Source of the DNA: Pelomyxa schiedti
Lineage: Eukaryota; Evosea; Pelobiontida; Pelomyxidae
Reading direction: 5' to 3'
Length of the DNA stretch: 64,000 nt
Assembly (NCBI GenBank): GCA_020536535.1
Contig: JAHLWZ010000793.1
Coordinates: 1 to 64,000, forward strand
The position numbers and the translations under genes are program-made. The notes under the pieces were generated by a model. That model was not told the DNA's origin, made no database searches, and saw only the letters and a list, made by a program, of their open reading frames with translations. Positions 38,507-53,655 of this stretch are shown in pieces. Every line of letters starts with the position of its first letter. Within the stretch, counting starts at the first letter, position 1.

Positions 38507-39760
38507 ATGGGGAGCAGCATTGGAGGATGGCACGAGGGGGCAGCACCCAACAACGAGGGGGACAACTACAACGCCACGGTGGACGCGGCCCTGCACGGGG
38601 TGGCGCTGGGGATCTACTGCGTGGTGGGGAGCGCCTGCGCGTGGCGGCTGGGGGTGCACGTGAAGTGGGCGCAGGGGAGCGGCGGCGGCGCCGGGGGCAG
38701 GCGGGCCGCCCTGGTGGGGGCGGGAGGCAGGGTCTCGGCGCTGGTTGGTGCGTTCAAGTTCGATAGGAGGGTGCAGTTCCACGCATTCCTGACTGCTTTT
38801 TTCGTTGGTGTGCTGTGGGTGCTGTTGCTGTGTTCTTTTTTTTGGCACCTGGTTGGGGGAGCGTGCGGTCACTCGCAACTGTTTGATGTGTGTGTCTTTT
38901 GCTTACTGGAAATGTGACAGAGGCTGTTTTGCACGATGTGTTGCAGATTGTGGGCGACTCTGTATCTGATGAGGTGACCTACTGGGACATCTTTGCATTT
39001 TGTTTTGGGATGTACTCGCACGTCCTGTTTTTTACTTCTCTGTTCCTTGTTCTGGTTGATATGTACTACTCTTATATTTACTTTTTAATGCATATGCACC
39101 AAAGGTTGGAACTTATGTACATGTACATCATTGAGAGGCAATTCGTCATAAGCAAGTTTTTAGAATGGCTCTTTTGGGTTCTAGTCTGCCTTCCGTATGC
39201 ATTCATCACAGGACTATCGCTGTATTTTATTTTTAACAAGTCTGCTCTCTCTGACGGTTTGTATTCCAATAAGATGTGGAATTAACATTTCCACAGGGGA
39301 TCCTTACTTCGACAGCTCAATAATCCTGGTTTGCTCCTATTTTGCGCTGTGTGGTATTGGCTACTTCGCAACCACAATAATGTTGCTGTGCCGGTTGCAC
39401 TCTTTGGAAAAGAGAGACATGTTCTTTCACAGTACGTATACACAACTGGTTTTCTCTTTTCTGAATTCTACTTAAGTCCCCAGGAAACCACTGTTGCTCT
39501 TGGTACTCTTTCACTTCACATTCCATTAATTAATTGGCTGAAAAGCTCTTAGTCTTGGGAATATGCTTAACTTGCATTGTTTTACAAGTATTTCGTTAAT
39601 GTTATCCATTTCCTGAAAAATGACCTAGACAACAATGTTTTTGTATCGCCCAATCTCTGGGAAGTACATGAATGATTATTTATTTGAGTTCATGGCCTAT
39701 TGGTTCCCCCAGGCCTCTGCTCATTTACCACATCCTCTCCTAATCACAACCTACAGATAA
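38507..39760 (+). CDS. Multi-pass membrane protein A (uncharacterised family)
   Basis: Start MGSSIGGWHEGAAPNNEGDN, with NATVDAALHGVALGIYCVVG, WRLGVHVKWAQ, a Gly/Ala-rich cytosolic loop, VQFHAFLTAFFVGVLWVLLL, MYSHVLFFTSLFLVLVDMYY, RQFVISKFLEWLFWVLVCLP, SSIILVCSYFALCGIGYFAT, the basic loop CRLHSLEKRDMFF and a last exon YRPISGKYMNDYLFEFMAYW followed by FPQ. About seven hydrophobic segments are visible, an arrangement like a seven-helix receptor, but I recognise no receptor family. The product shares motifs in the same order with membrane protein B at 51.8-53.4 kb: AWRLGVHVK, LFFTSL, RQ(F/L)V(I/V)S..., LEK(R/N)D and YRPI(S/T)GK..ND(Y/F)(L/I)FEF.AYW. Exon borders are approximate. Confidence 0.7.
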
Positions 39761-40801
39761 CTTCTTCCTGCCTTCTTCTCATTGTTGCCCGTAAACCAAG
39801 GTTTTGCCCTGGCCATACATAAAAAACTAAATATTTGATAGAGGGGGATACCGTAATGAAGAAAGCACCAATCTTCTCAATGGTGCACCAATGCAGCCAC
39901 TGCATACGGCTTTGTAACAAATAAAACTAAATGAGAAATATCACAGTGGGGGGTTTTTTGATACAAAAAGCCCAAACAGGGAAGGGAAGAACCACACATG
40001 TGGACCCAAGATTTTTTTGGTTGCTCATTGAGGAACTTTTTACATATGAAAAAACAAATCAAATGGTGCCACAGGCACTGGTTTGGCACCTATACACACG
40101 GGGGCTGTGGTTTTGTATTTTTTTGTTTTTTGTGGTTTGTGGTGGTATTATTTGCTATGAGACAGTGTTTGGTACCAAGGTGTTTGTGGTGGAACCTGTA
40201 AGCTGGCTCGAAAAGTGTACTGGCAAAGCTGGTAGTAACCCACTCCAAAACACCAACCTGGCTATAGATCGACTTATAGTTCGAAAGGCAGTAGCTCTAA
40301 TGTACCGAAACATCGCACTCCCTCAATGTTAACCTCCAATACTGTGACATTTTGTGGGCGTACTTGTTGTTCTAATCAATGATCTTATCATCTGTTGGAT
40401 TTCTGGGAAAACTACAGCGAATCTGTTGGGACCCTGGGCACTGTGTGGTGGTAACTATCTAAACCCAATCCACCTCTGAACACCTTTTGTTACTTTCCAC
40501 ACGGGGTGGAGGGTAACGTTTTGCTCCCATGCCAAATAACAATAAGAACACTCCTGTACCGATAAAAACCACAAGCGATGTAGGCTACTTACGACGGACC
40601 AAAAAGATGCCAAATGACGGGCGAAGTGCGAGCAAGAGCGCACATAAGAAACAAAAGGGCAAACAGTGCGAGACACACGCGGCACCAAGCGCAACAGGGA
40701 AAACAATCACGATTGAAACAACGCCAATCAAACCGTCCCTAGAGGGAGCAATACCCAACAAGCTCAACCGCACATGGAAGACACTTTCTCCCATGTACAA
40801 T
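39761..40801. other. Convergent region without a secure gene
   Basis: About 1 kb between the stops of two converging genes. Plus-strand open frames at 39931-40332 (134 residues with one hydrophobic stretch LWFCIFLFFVVCGGIICY) and at 40529-40819 (Lys/Asn/Thr-rich, overlapping the end of the RPH-like gene by 18 nt) have no family signal. Either could be a small gene or a 3' UTR; I do not call them. Confidence 0.4.
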
Positions 40802-44211
<3,410 letters not shown>

Positions 44212-44340
44212 GTAGCGACTGGTCGGTGGTTTGGGTGCCTATCGAAATAGGAGTGGTGTATAAACAGATATTCGACGAAGGAAAGTCTTCTTTAGGCTGA
44301 ACAACACCGACACAGCAACACAGCGGAACAGAAGAGGAGT
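44212..44340. promoter_or_regulatory. Compact bidirectional promoter region (inferred)
   Basis: Only about 130 nt separate the divergent starts of the RPH-like gene and the TLC-domain gene, so it must contain or overlap both core promoters. No known motif was recognised. Confidence 0.45.
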
Positions 44341-45427
44341 ATGGAGATTGTGGTTACGGGGTGGGAATGGGCCACGAGGGTGTGCGGGGGGAACGTGGTG
44401 CTCGCAACCACCGTCGCGTCGTTCGTTGCGTGGGTGGTGATGTTCGGGGCCCTGTGGGTGTTGCCCATCATCAAATTCTTACTTCCTGAGACAGCCGTGT
44501 CTACACAGTGCACGGCTTGCCACGTGCGTCTTGGTTTTTTTTTTTTTTTGTCATGGACCATTGGGATTGGGATGGTTTTTATTGTTGGTAGTTATTGACG
44601 GGGTGAAGAAAATTATCAGCTTGGTGCATGGTGCTATATCTGCACTGGCCGCTTTCTACGGCATATGGTGGTTTATTAAGGAATATAACGTGACGAACCT
44701 CTCTTCGTTTCTTATGGCTGTGCCGGTAAAACCCAGGGAGGATGTAACTCTGGAAATTGGTGTGCCTTTTCCCGCTGTGAAGTTATCTTATTGTGATTCA
44801 GTCATGGCGATAACTTTGGGGTATTTCTTTGCTGACTGGATAACATGTGCTCTTGATAAATACGGGAAATTCACACTCGTTGATTGGTATTTCAAGCAAC
44901 TATATTATGTCCATGGCTAAAGAACATAGGGTGCACCACACTGTATCAGCTGGACAATATGTTTTAATGCTATATTACCGATGGGGGTTGATCATCCCTG
45001 TGTTGTTGCAGACTGTATGTAAACCTTTTTAACTCCACCGCCCGTTCCTAATACATTTTCCAAACAGAATGAAATGAGCACACCATCTCTCAATGCCCGC
45101 TGGCTCCTTGGCCACTCCAAATCGTGGAATGGCAGCCTTCTCCACACACTTTCTGTTGTCTCCCTTGGAGTTCTGTTCATTCTAGGCCGAGTCATATTCG
45201 CCTCCGCCGTACTAGTTGCTGTCTGGTACCTCCGGCTCAGCAACCTCTGGCCCGAGGGCAAGGACGAACCCACTGTACCCCCACATTGGTATGGTGATGT
45301 GAGTGTTGGCTCAGTATCTCTCTATTGCCTGGTGCAGTACTTCTTCTTCTTCAAGATACTCCAGGTTGTTATATTGGGACCAGCAAAGAAGCCCACCTCT
45401 GGCACCCCACACAACAAATCAGAGTGA
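44341..45427 (+). CDS. TLC (TRAM-LAG1-CLN8) domain membrane protein
   Basis: Multi-pass membrane protein of the TLC superfamily, close in layout to TLCD/TMEM56 rather than ceramide synthase. Start [20 protein letters not shown]; helices include [99 protein letters not shown] and [20 protein letters not shown]. The family HH pair is present ([11 protein letters not shown], after a 36-nt intron), followed by the conserved [15 protein letters not shown] (family E.S...LN.RW.L). It ends [16 protein letters not shown] proteins act in the ER or plasma membrane in lipid synthesis, sensing or trafficking; the substrate cannot be read here. It shares a short divergent promoter region with the RPH-like gene. 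Confidence 0.85.
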
Positions 45428-45665
45428 GCCAACACACAGGCCCTTAATTAAAACAAAAAATAACAACAGCCTTTCACATCTAAGAAGCACAAACATCAAC
45501 CAAGTCATAGAAAAAAAAAAAATACGCCCAAATCCAGTTCCAGAAAACAATCAGAAAGATCAAACGGTTTTTTGCGGGGCAAACGACAAACAAAAAAAAG
45601 AAATACGAACTCAGCTCACCACAACACCCCAAGATCTCCCGTTACAACCATTATCAGTTTCAGCA

Positions 45666-48600
45666 ATGAGTACTTCACCGTCTTCGACACAACGCAAGCC
45701 GCTAACGACAAGATCTACGTTAGCGACGACGCGCAACACTACCTTGACTGCCAGATCCACGGCATTTGTTCCCAAATCCACCGCCGCAAAAAAAACGGCC
45801 TCGCCCACAAGCTCCCCGCCCATCGCCGAACCACCAACGGCCTCTTGGTCATCGGCCTCATCGGGAGCAGTTACCCCGCCTCTGACTGCTTCCTCTTCGG
45901 TTTCCACGACGCGCCCCACTACGCCACCACCTGGAACAGCAGCTGCTTCGTCTGCGGCCGCCACAGCACCGGTTATGGGTCCTCCTGTGAAGGCAATGTC
46001 GGTGGCTGACAGTATGGCAGCGAAAAGTGGCACGGTGGGCAAGTGGAGAAGCGCCCGTGTGTTCATCTCTTCCACGTTCAGGGACATGCACGGTGAAAGA
46101 GATTATTTGACAAGAACGGTGTTTCCAGAACTGCAAGAAAGGTAGCTTACATGTTCTTTCACCCTTCACCCTTTTATCTTCCATGGGAGTGACAATGGTT
46201 AATCTTCCTTCAGGTGCAACAAGATTAGAGTTAGAGTAACCCCTGTGGATCTCCGGTGGGGTGTAACAGAAGAAGATACCAACGCGGCCCTGGAGCTATG
46301 TCTCACCGAAGTTGATAACTGTCGCCCATTTTTCATTGGCCTTTTGGCGAACAGGTTGTGATTTTATCATTGGTCGACCTCTCTTTATTTATGTCACATA
46401 GGTATGGGTGGGTTCCAAAGAGTTACGATGTACCCGACGCCCCAGAATTTGAGTGGGTGAAGAGTGTACCAGGTTCTTTTATTGTTTTTCTGTTTAAGCT
46501 TTCTCATATTTGAAAAGCTGGGTATTCTATTACCCACCTTGAGGTAATGCATGGATTTCTCAACAATCCTGATAAATCGGCCGCGGCATTTTATTTCCGA
46601 GACCCAACGTTCCAAGCAAACGTCCCCTCTGAGGCACTCAGGTAGGGGACTACCCCTTTTGGACTTTCTCACATTTTCCAGAGATTTTGAATCGGAAAAT
46701 TTCAATGCCAAGGAGCAATTAAAGAATTTGAAGGCATCCATTAAAAGGTGCACCTTTCTTTTCTTTTCTTCTTGCTTTGTAATTGGAAATAGGGCGGGAG
46801 CTACAGTATACGAAGACTACCCATGCCACTGGAAAGGTGTTGTTGACGGGAAGCCAATGGTGGGGGGTCTGGAGGCCTTTGGTCAGCACGTAACAGAGTT
46901 TTTGTGGAATTCTTTCCAGAAACATTTCCCACAAGTTTGTGATTGTGGTTTTTTTCCTTTAAGCTAACCTGTTTGTAGGAATTGGTAGACATGACGCCAA
47001 TAGAGGCTGCGAGAGCGGAGCACGAAAATTTCATAGGCATGACGCCAAAAGTTCCTCCTTTCCCCTAATAAATATAGAAACACATTCCCGTTCCTTCGTG
47101 GGGAGACGCAAACTTCTTGATGACCTCAAGAACTATGCAGATGGGGTATCAACTACTCCCCTCGTCGTTATTGGTGAACCTGGTGGAGGTATTTCTTTCC
47201 TCTTTTTATTATCTTTCCTTAAATTTTCAAGGCAAGACTTCTCTTGTGGCAGCATTCGCACGGGAGTATATGTCCTCAAGGGGTGAAAGGCTTTGTGCTG
47301 TCATACCTCATTTCATTGGGGGTGCTGCTGGGTCCACGGATATAAGAAGGTTGCTTTGTCTTGGTGGGTAAGGTCTAACCTATTCCTGTCTGCAGGACTC
47401 TATCTCGCTTGTGCTCTGAGCTGGCGTCTCCTCTTAAATACAAGGAAGAGATTCCTGAGGACTTCCAAGACCTAAAGGTTTTCCTGTTCTTGACAGAGTA
47501 TTCCCGTTAATGAAAATTAGGCGCTGTTTTCCAAATTGATATGCGATACTGCAAAAGACTACATTGGGCAAATTGTGCTCATTATTGATGCTCTTAATCA
47601 GCTCGATACGTCATACAATGCCCATTCGTTGGATTGGCTCCCTAACACTTTCCCCACAAATGTGAAAATTGTTGTCAGCACCTTGAGGGTATGTGAAGCT
47701 TCTTGTACATGAAAATTGAGTTGTGGCAGGGAAAATGCCTTGAGGTTTTACAAAGGAGAGAGACTACTGAACTTACTGTGGGGCCACTCACTCGTGACGA
47801 GCAGAAAGAAATTGTAAGAAAAACTCTTTGGGAGTATCGGTATATACACATTCTTTTGTTTCCTCTGCTAAGGAAAATAGTAAAAAGCTTGATGAAAGAC
47901 CTGAGAATGACCAAATGGGCCTTCTTTTGAAGAAGAAAGACGCATCAAAGCCGTTGTACCTTATTGTCGCTTGTGGTATGTGTATCTAGGTTTTCAATAC
48001 ACCCTCCAAGCCTTCCTTCAAACTAGAGGAGCTACGTGTTTTTGGTGTATTTGAGCAGTTGAGTAAAAAGATACAATCCTTCTCAGAAACAGTAGCACTT
48101 CTGTTCCAAGATGTACTCGAAAGGTACCGATCGTTCCTCTTCCTTCACTCTAAAGTGATGATAGGCTTGAATCTGATCATGGGCGTGAACTTGTCTCAAA
48201 CGCACTCAGTCTCCTCAAGGCCAGCCGCAGTGGTCTTCTGGAAAAGGAGATGTTAGCAGCACTGGGGTATGCTGGTTCAATGGCCACCCCAATTTTTGGA
48301 CCACTCAAGCAAAACCTATCTCAAAATACTTGGGCAAAACTATACCGCAGTCTTAAGTGCGTTTACAGTTACTTGTATACTCTCATTCTCAACCTGTTAC
48401 AGGTCTTATTTATTACCAGTTGGTGATAGTGGGGAAGGGACTTTGAACTTCTTCCATCAGCAACTAAGTTTTGCTGTTGAGGCACGGTATTTCGACGGTG
48501 CATCAGGTTTCTCAAATTTGTTTCTTGCACTCTCTGTTTATAATGCAACGCAGGCAAACTGATGAAAGAGAAGATCAACCGCCGACTTGCTGACTACTTT

Positions 48601-51600
48601 ATGGACGTGGCTGACCCCCACCACAATATGTCATGGGTTGGAGAGGGACGCGGCATGTCGGAAGTTGTCTATCACATTGTATGCTATACTCAGTAATGTT
48701 ACTTCTGAGTTCTTTCAGTTATTTGGACGCATGTGGGGAGAACTTCACAAGACTTTATGTGATTTGTGCTTCATAGAGAATAAATGCAGAGCTGGGCTAG
48801 CCTATGAGCTTGTAACTGACTATTTAAGATCTTGCACAGATACCGAACCAGAAAACTCAGAAGGTATAACCAAAACTCAAATGAGACCTAATGATATTAG
48901 ATATTATCAGCAAGCAGGCGTGTGACTTGGCCAAAGAATTCAGCGCGAAGTGTACCGAGCTCTCTCGCCAGGTGAAAGAGTTTCTGGGCTTTGTACAGGG
49001 CAGGCACGGCTTCCATTTTTTACTACACCACCTTATCTCCTACAGAGTGCACGTTCTAACCAAAAAGCCACATGAGGCATTTGCACTCGCAGCAAACCTT
49101 CCAAGTAAGTCTGCTCCAGCTCTGACAGCTGCGGAAAGGTACTCTTTCTTCCCCGCCTCGGTATTATTTCCTTACAACCTGCAGGTGGAACAGAAGAGTA
49201 GAAACGTACTTCCAGCACCCTTTTAATGTCTTTTTTTGATGAAATGTTTTAGTCGAGCCTGGTTGGAGTGGACCAATAAACCACAAGAGGCCAATCCTTG
49301 TGTGCTTACCTTTGCTGGACACAATATGGTTGTTAGGGAGGTTCACTTCAATCCAACCAATCCTCTTCGTGCCGTAAGTTGCTCTGATGATACAAACGTA
49401 TTTATCTGGAACACCAAGACTGGTTTGTTCTGCATTCTCCCCCTTTTTTTCTTATCAACCTCTAGGGGAGGAAGAAAAGGCCTTGAAAGGCCATAAAATG
49501 AGTGTTTTATCCTGCTGCTGGAATTTTGATGGATCACTTATAGCCACTGGATCCTGGGATAAAACAGTGAAGGTAGTATGGCTCTCTTTATCGGTTCTCT
49601 GACATCGTCCACAGATTTGGAACGCTACCACTGGTGTGGAAGTAATCACGATAGCTTCTCACAAAGGAGTGATTAACCGTGTGGCTTTTTCATCCAAGAA
49701 CCAATTACTTACAGCTTCTGCCGATAAAACTTGCAAGGTAAGGTTCATATTTTCCTAAATGATAGTGACACCCAAAGGTCTTTGATTCGACTGGCAATGA
49801 ACTTGCCACCCTCAAAGAGCACACAGCATCTTGCACAGGGTGCAGTTGGTCCCCGGACGGTTCCATGATTGCAACGTGCAGCCAAGATCGCGTTGTCAAA
49901 GTGAGCACCCTTAATGTGCTTCCATTGTTTTCATTTTTTCAATAGTTGTGGGACGGCACTACCTACGCGTGTATCCGCACACTCTCTGGGCATGTGAAAT
50001 CCATAAACAACGTCAAGTTCTCTCCTGACGGGAAACAAGTCATATCAGCAGGGGACGACCGAGACGCTATTGTATCTTTCGTTTTACCTTCAATTACTTA
50101 CTTCGACATAGATCTGGAATGTTGCTACTGGAGGTGTTGTGGTTCGCCTCTCTGAGCACAAGGATGGCGTTTGTGATGTAGACTTCCTCCCAAGTGGAGA
50201 TAAAGTTGTCACCACTTCACATGATAATATGGTTAGGGTATGTCACTTGTGGCCGGATTTCTCCCTTTGATACAGTGATAGATTTTCGACTCGAGCAGTG
50301 GAGATTTAATTTATACCCTCCTTGGACACACTGGCAGTGTGTTCTACTGTTGTGCCGGTCCTGACAACGTACATGTCGCCACCTGCTCATTTGATAGGAG
50401 TGCCAAAATTTGGGATTTGTCCCTTGCCAAAGCTGGCATTTGTGGGCATACTGCCCGTATCCTGGCCCTGGCCTACAACAACAACGGGTCGTTACTTGTG
50501 ACGGCATCCAGAGATAAAACCCTCAAGGTATCAAGGAGTGCACTGATTTTTTCTCAACATCACACAGGTGTGGGATGTCGCCAAATGCACGGAACTTCTG
50601 ACTTTAGCGGGACACACAAGGTAATACCATTAAATCGGTGACTCTAATTTTTTGCAGCAACGTTTTCTCTTGTGCCTTTTCTCCAAATGGTGAGACAGTA
50701 CTTTCTGGGTCAAGGGACCACACAATGAAGGTTTATCGACTTTGTTCCTGTGCCCACTTACCGTCATCAGTTGTGGGATACAAAGACAGGAATTTGCACA
50801 CGTACTCTAGATGGTCACACCAATATTGTGTATGGTTGTTGCTTCTCTCCAGACGGGAAAACTATTGTTTCTGCTAGCGCCGATAAGCTCATCAAGGTTT
50901 TTTCACAACCGTATTCTCTGTAAACTCACTGGCTGCAGCTTTGGGATGTTGAAACTGGAGTCCAAAAAGCTACTCTCTATGGTCATCGCTCGGATGTACT
51001 GTGTGTTGCATGGAGTCCAGATGGAAACAAAATAGTAACTGGCTCAGAAGATTTTACCCTTAAGGTATCAAAGTACAATTTGTTTCCGTTTTTTAATTTT
51101 CCAGTAGTTGTGGCATGCACTCTCGCACAGGAAACTAGCAACGTTCTGTGGCCATACGAAGTAACTTCGTCAAAGGTCTAATATTGTCAACTTACAAGTT
51201 CCTTAGGGGTGTTCATTGCTGCACATTCTCCCCTGACAGCACGAAAGTACTCTCCGGTTCTGATGACAATCAGATAAGGGTAAGCACCTTTATTAAGCTC
51301 ATTCCTGCTCATGCTTTGTAGGAATGGGATGCAAGGAATGCGAGGTGCCTCTCAGTCATATCCATCCACACCTCGACAGTTAAGGTATGTACCTCGCTAC
51401 CCTTTTATTCCTAACGGCGGTGCGAAGGGATTGAGGTATTCTCTTGATGGGACCAAGTTTGTCAGTGCCTCCACTGACAGCAGCGTAATCATTTTTGATA
51501 CCCGAACCAAGATTCCGCTTGTAACTTATACATGCCTCAGGTTCTCGCCCGTTCCACACATTTCTCTCACTTACCGTTACACACAGCCGTCTTACGTGCA

Positions 51601-51698
51601 TCTCTGTTCCTGTTGTACCGCTACTCAGGTCCGGTATTGCCACTGGTGATGGGTCTGGTGCCCTCTACTTGCTGACCCCAGTTGGCATAGAATTCTAA
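45666..51698 (+). CDS. TEP1-like: TEP1-like DUF4062-NACHT-WD40 protein
   Basis: Large STAND-class ATPase. Start [20 protein letters not shown]; the first ~110 residues are Thr/Ser/Pro low complexity. DUF4062: [80 protein letters not shown], then [20 protein letters not shown]. Human TEP1 has the same motifs in the same order. [22 protein letters not shown] (Walker A), [13 protein letters not shown] (Walker B), [15 protein letters not shown] helical stretch covers about 48.0-49.2 kb. About 14 WD repeats run from 49.3 to 51.7 kb, for example [40 protein letters not shown] and [20 protein letters not shown]. Ends PVGIEF. The TROVE RNA-binding domain and TEP1 repeats of vertebrate TEP1 are absent. 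More than 20 short introns. Role (vault, signalling or defence) unknown. Confidence 0.88.
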
Positions 51699-51800
51699 GC
51701 AAGTTTTTGTTTTGTTTGACTGACTGTTTTCCTGATTTTGGGAAAGAAAAAAGTACTTGCATTCTTGCAAAACTTATTTATGCTTTGAGCTTGTACTAAT

Positions 51801-53384
51801 TCACAATTTTGTCTTCTTTGATTCTCTATAAGCCCTTTTGAACGCGTCATTATTGTGTGTGGCTGCTGTGTTATTGCTGGTGAAGAGTGAAGATCCCTGA
51901 ACAGACACACCTGTGGGAGCACCGCCTTTGGCGAGGAGGAGATTGTAGGGGACTGAGGATATCGGTTTCCGCACAACAAACAGCAGCAGAACAGTGGCTC
52001 CAAACTGCGTGGTTTTTAGTAAAAAAACAAGAAGGATTTAAGCACAGTCACCTCGGGGAGCCAGTAGGCAAAGAATTCAAAAATGAAGTCGTTTATTAGC
52101 TTCCCGGTTATGGGTCTGTATGAAAACATCACTGCCTGAAGGAATATTAATGGCAGAAAGATTAGCATAACATGGGGGTAGACAAACTTGGAGCAAAAAA
52201 CACACTACACAAGTGGATAAAACCAATATCTGCCAAACGTAAGTGCGGGGGGGGGAGTAGTGGTACCTTCTCATACCAGAAGGAGAAGGGGCCTTCGGGG
52301 CACTGAGTTACATCAATTTTTTTTTTTTTAAAAAAAAAGATACTTCGAAAGTATATATCATTCTTCTCCAAGGTATATGCACGATATAGTACAAGGGCGG
52401 CTACTGTACAATAACATATGCTACAGAGAAAAGCATACACGCAAATGGTAAGCATAGCGGAGTTATAGATTACATTGTCTGCAAGAGTCTGAGCAACTGG
52501 GCTATACTATAGCGGGCAACAAAACCTACTTACCGTTTATTTCTGGTGGAGGATCCACAAGAAAGTAAATGGTTGTTGCAGTACAGTACAGATATGGCAG
52601 AGAGGTAACAACCCAGAACACCACTCGACTCATATTTGAAACCACGAGTTGCCTTTGAAGAACAGACCAGAACATGCGCTCCATCCTGGCATTTAGAGTC
52701 ACAAATAGTTTGTACGGAGTATAAAATGGGGCTTACATGTATACTATTACAACAAGCAGCGAAGTGAAAAAAAGTGCATCTGATGAAACACTGAAGAAGT
52801 ACGTGAGGCAGTAGCAGATGTTGTTCTGGAATGCAGTAACACCGGCATCGATGACAAGCGTTAGCGTGCAGTGGACCAAAGTCACTGCAAAAATAAATAT
52901 GTTAAAGTCTTGGAACTCGTACTCGTATCCCCTTACGAAAAAAGCCAATAGAATAATTATGTAGATATAAGGAGTGCATCAAATATTACTAAATTAAGGG
53001 CACTTCTCTTATCATTACTGTTAGTTATCATAACTAAGAGCCCTTACCATTGCCATTAAAAAAAAAAAGGTAAACATCAAAGTGTCGGGAAGTAGAAAAC
53101 ACACACTAATATAAAACAAGGTCAGCACAGTGTGGAACATGACCAGCCTGTTCCACCGCGTGTCGCAGGCCTTGACGTGCACCCCCAGCCGCCACGCCGT
53201 CACGCACCCCAGGGGCACCGCCCCCGCCACCGTGATCGCGTGCAGCACGAGGTCCATGTTCATCCCGCCCCCTGAGGATGAGACGGAGCTGCTGCTGGCA
53301 CCCGGTGGGGGGGATACCCAGGAGCTGCTGCTGAGCCCGTCCTCCCCGTGTTGGGCTAAGGCGGCAGGTGTTAGGGCCAACATG
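51801..53384 (-). CDS. Multi-pass membrane protein B, paralogue of A
   Basis: Start MLALTPAALAQHGEDG at 53384. Hydrophobic segments in order: VLHAITVAGAVPLGCVTAWR followed by LGVHVK, VMFHTVLTLFYISVCFLL, DFNIFIFAVTLVHCTLTLVI, SSDALFFTSLLVVIVYM, RQLVVSNMSRVVFWVVTSLP continuing YLYCTATTIYFLVD, SAMLTICVYAFLCSICYCTV with the basic loop ALVLYRAYTLEKNDIYF, and YRPITGKLINDFIFEFFAYW followed by LPEV. It ends FKRAYRESKKTKL. Each block aligns by eye with protein A on the plus strand at 38.5 kb. A T-rich/A-rich stretch near 52320-52340 is intronic. The tail contains Ser/Asn-rich cytoplasmic sequence. No family name can be assigned; a seven-helix receptor-like topology is possible. Confidence 0.7.
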
Positions 53385-53655
53385 ATCGTGTGTGCTTGTA
53401 CAACACAACAACGAAAAAAAAAAGACCGTTCCGTTGTGATGAAGAAAAAAAGAACGGTTGGAATGATGGGGATTCCTTTTTGTGCACTTTTTGTCAATTA
53501 ATGAGTTTGTGGAGCCCACAACGGGGTAGCAGGTAACCCAACTCAGATTTCAAGAGGAGATATTCTCCGATGAGTCGGCACCCGATCCAGCCAGTGTTCT
53601 CAAGATACCCTTCACTTCACCTTCGCAGAAAACAACCTCGTTTAAACGTTCGAAC
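53385..53655. promoter_or_regulatory. Divergent promoter region (inferred)
   Basis: About 270 nt between the divergent starts of membrane protein B and the secreted esterase. Open frames extend into it from the GC-rich first exons but carry no signal. Palindromic GTTTAAACGTTCGAAC lies at about 53640-53655, directly before the esterase start codon. Confidence 0.4.
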
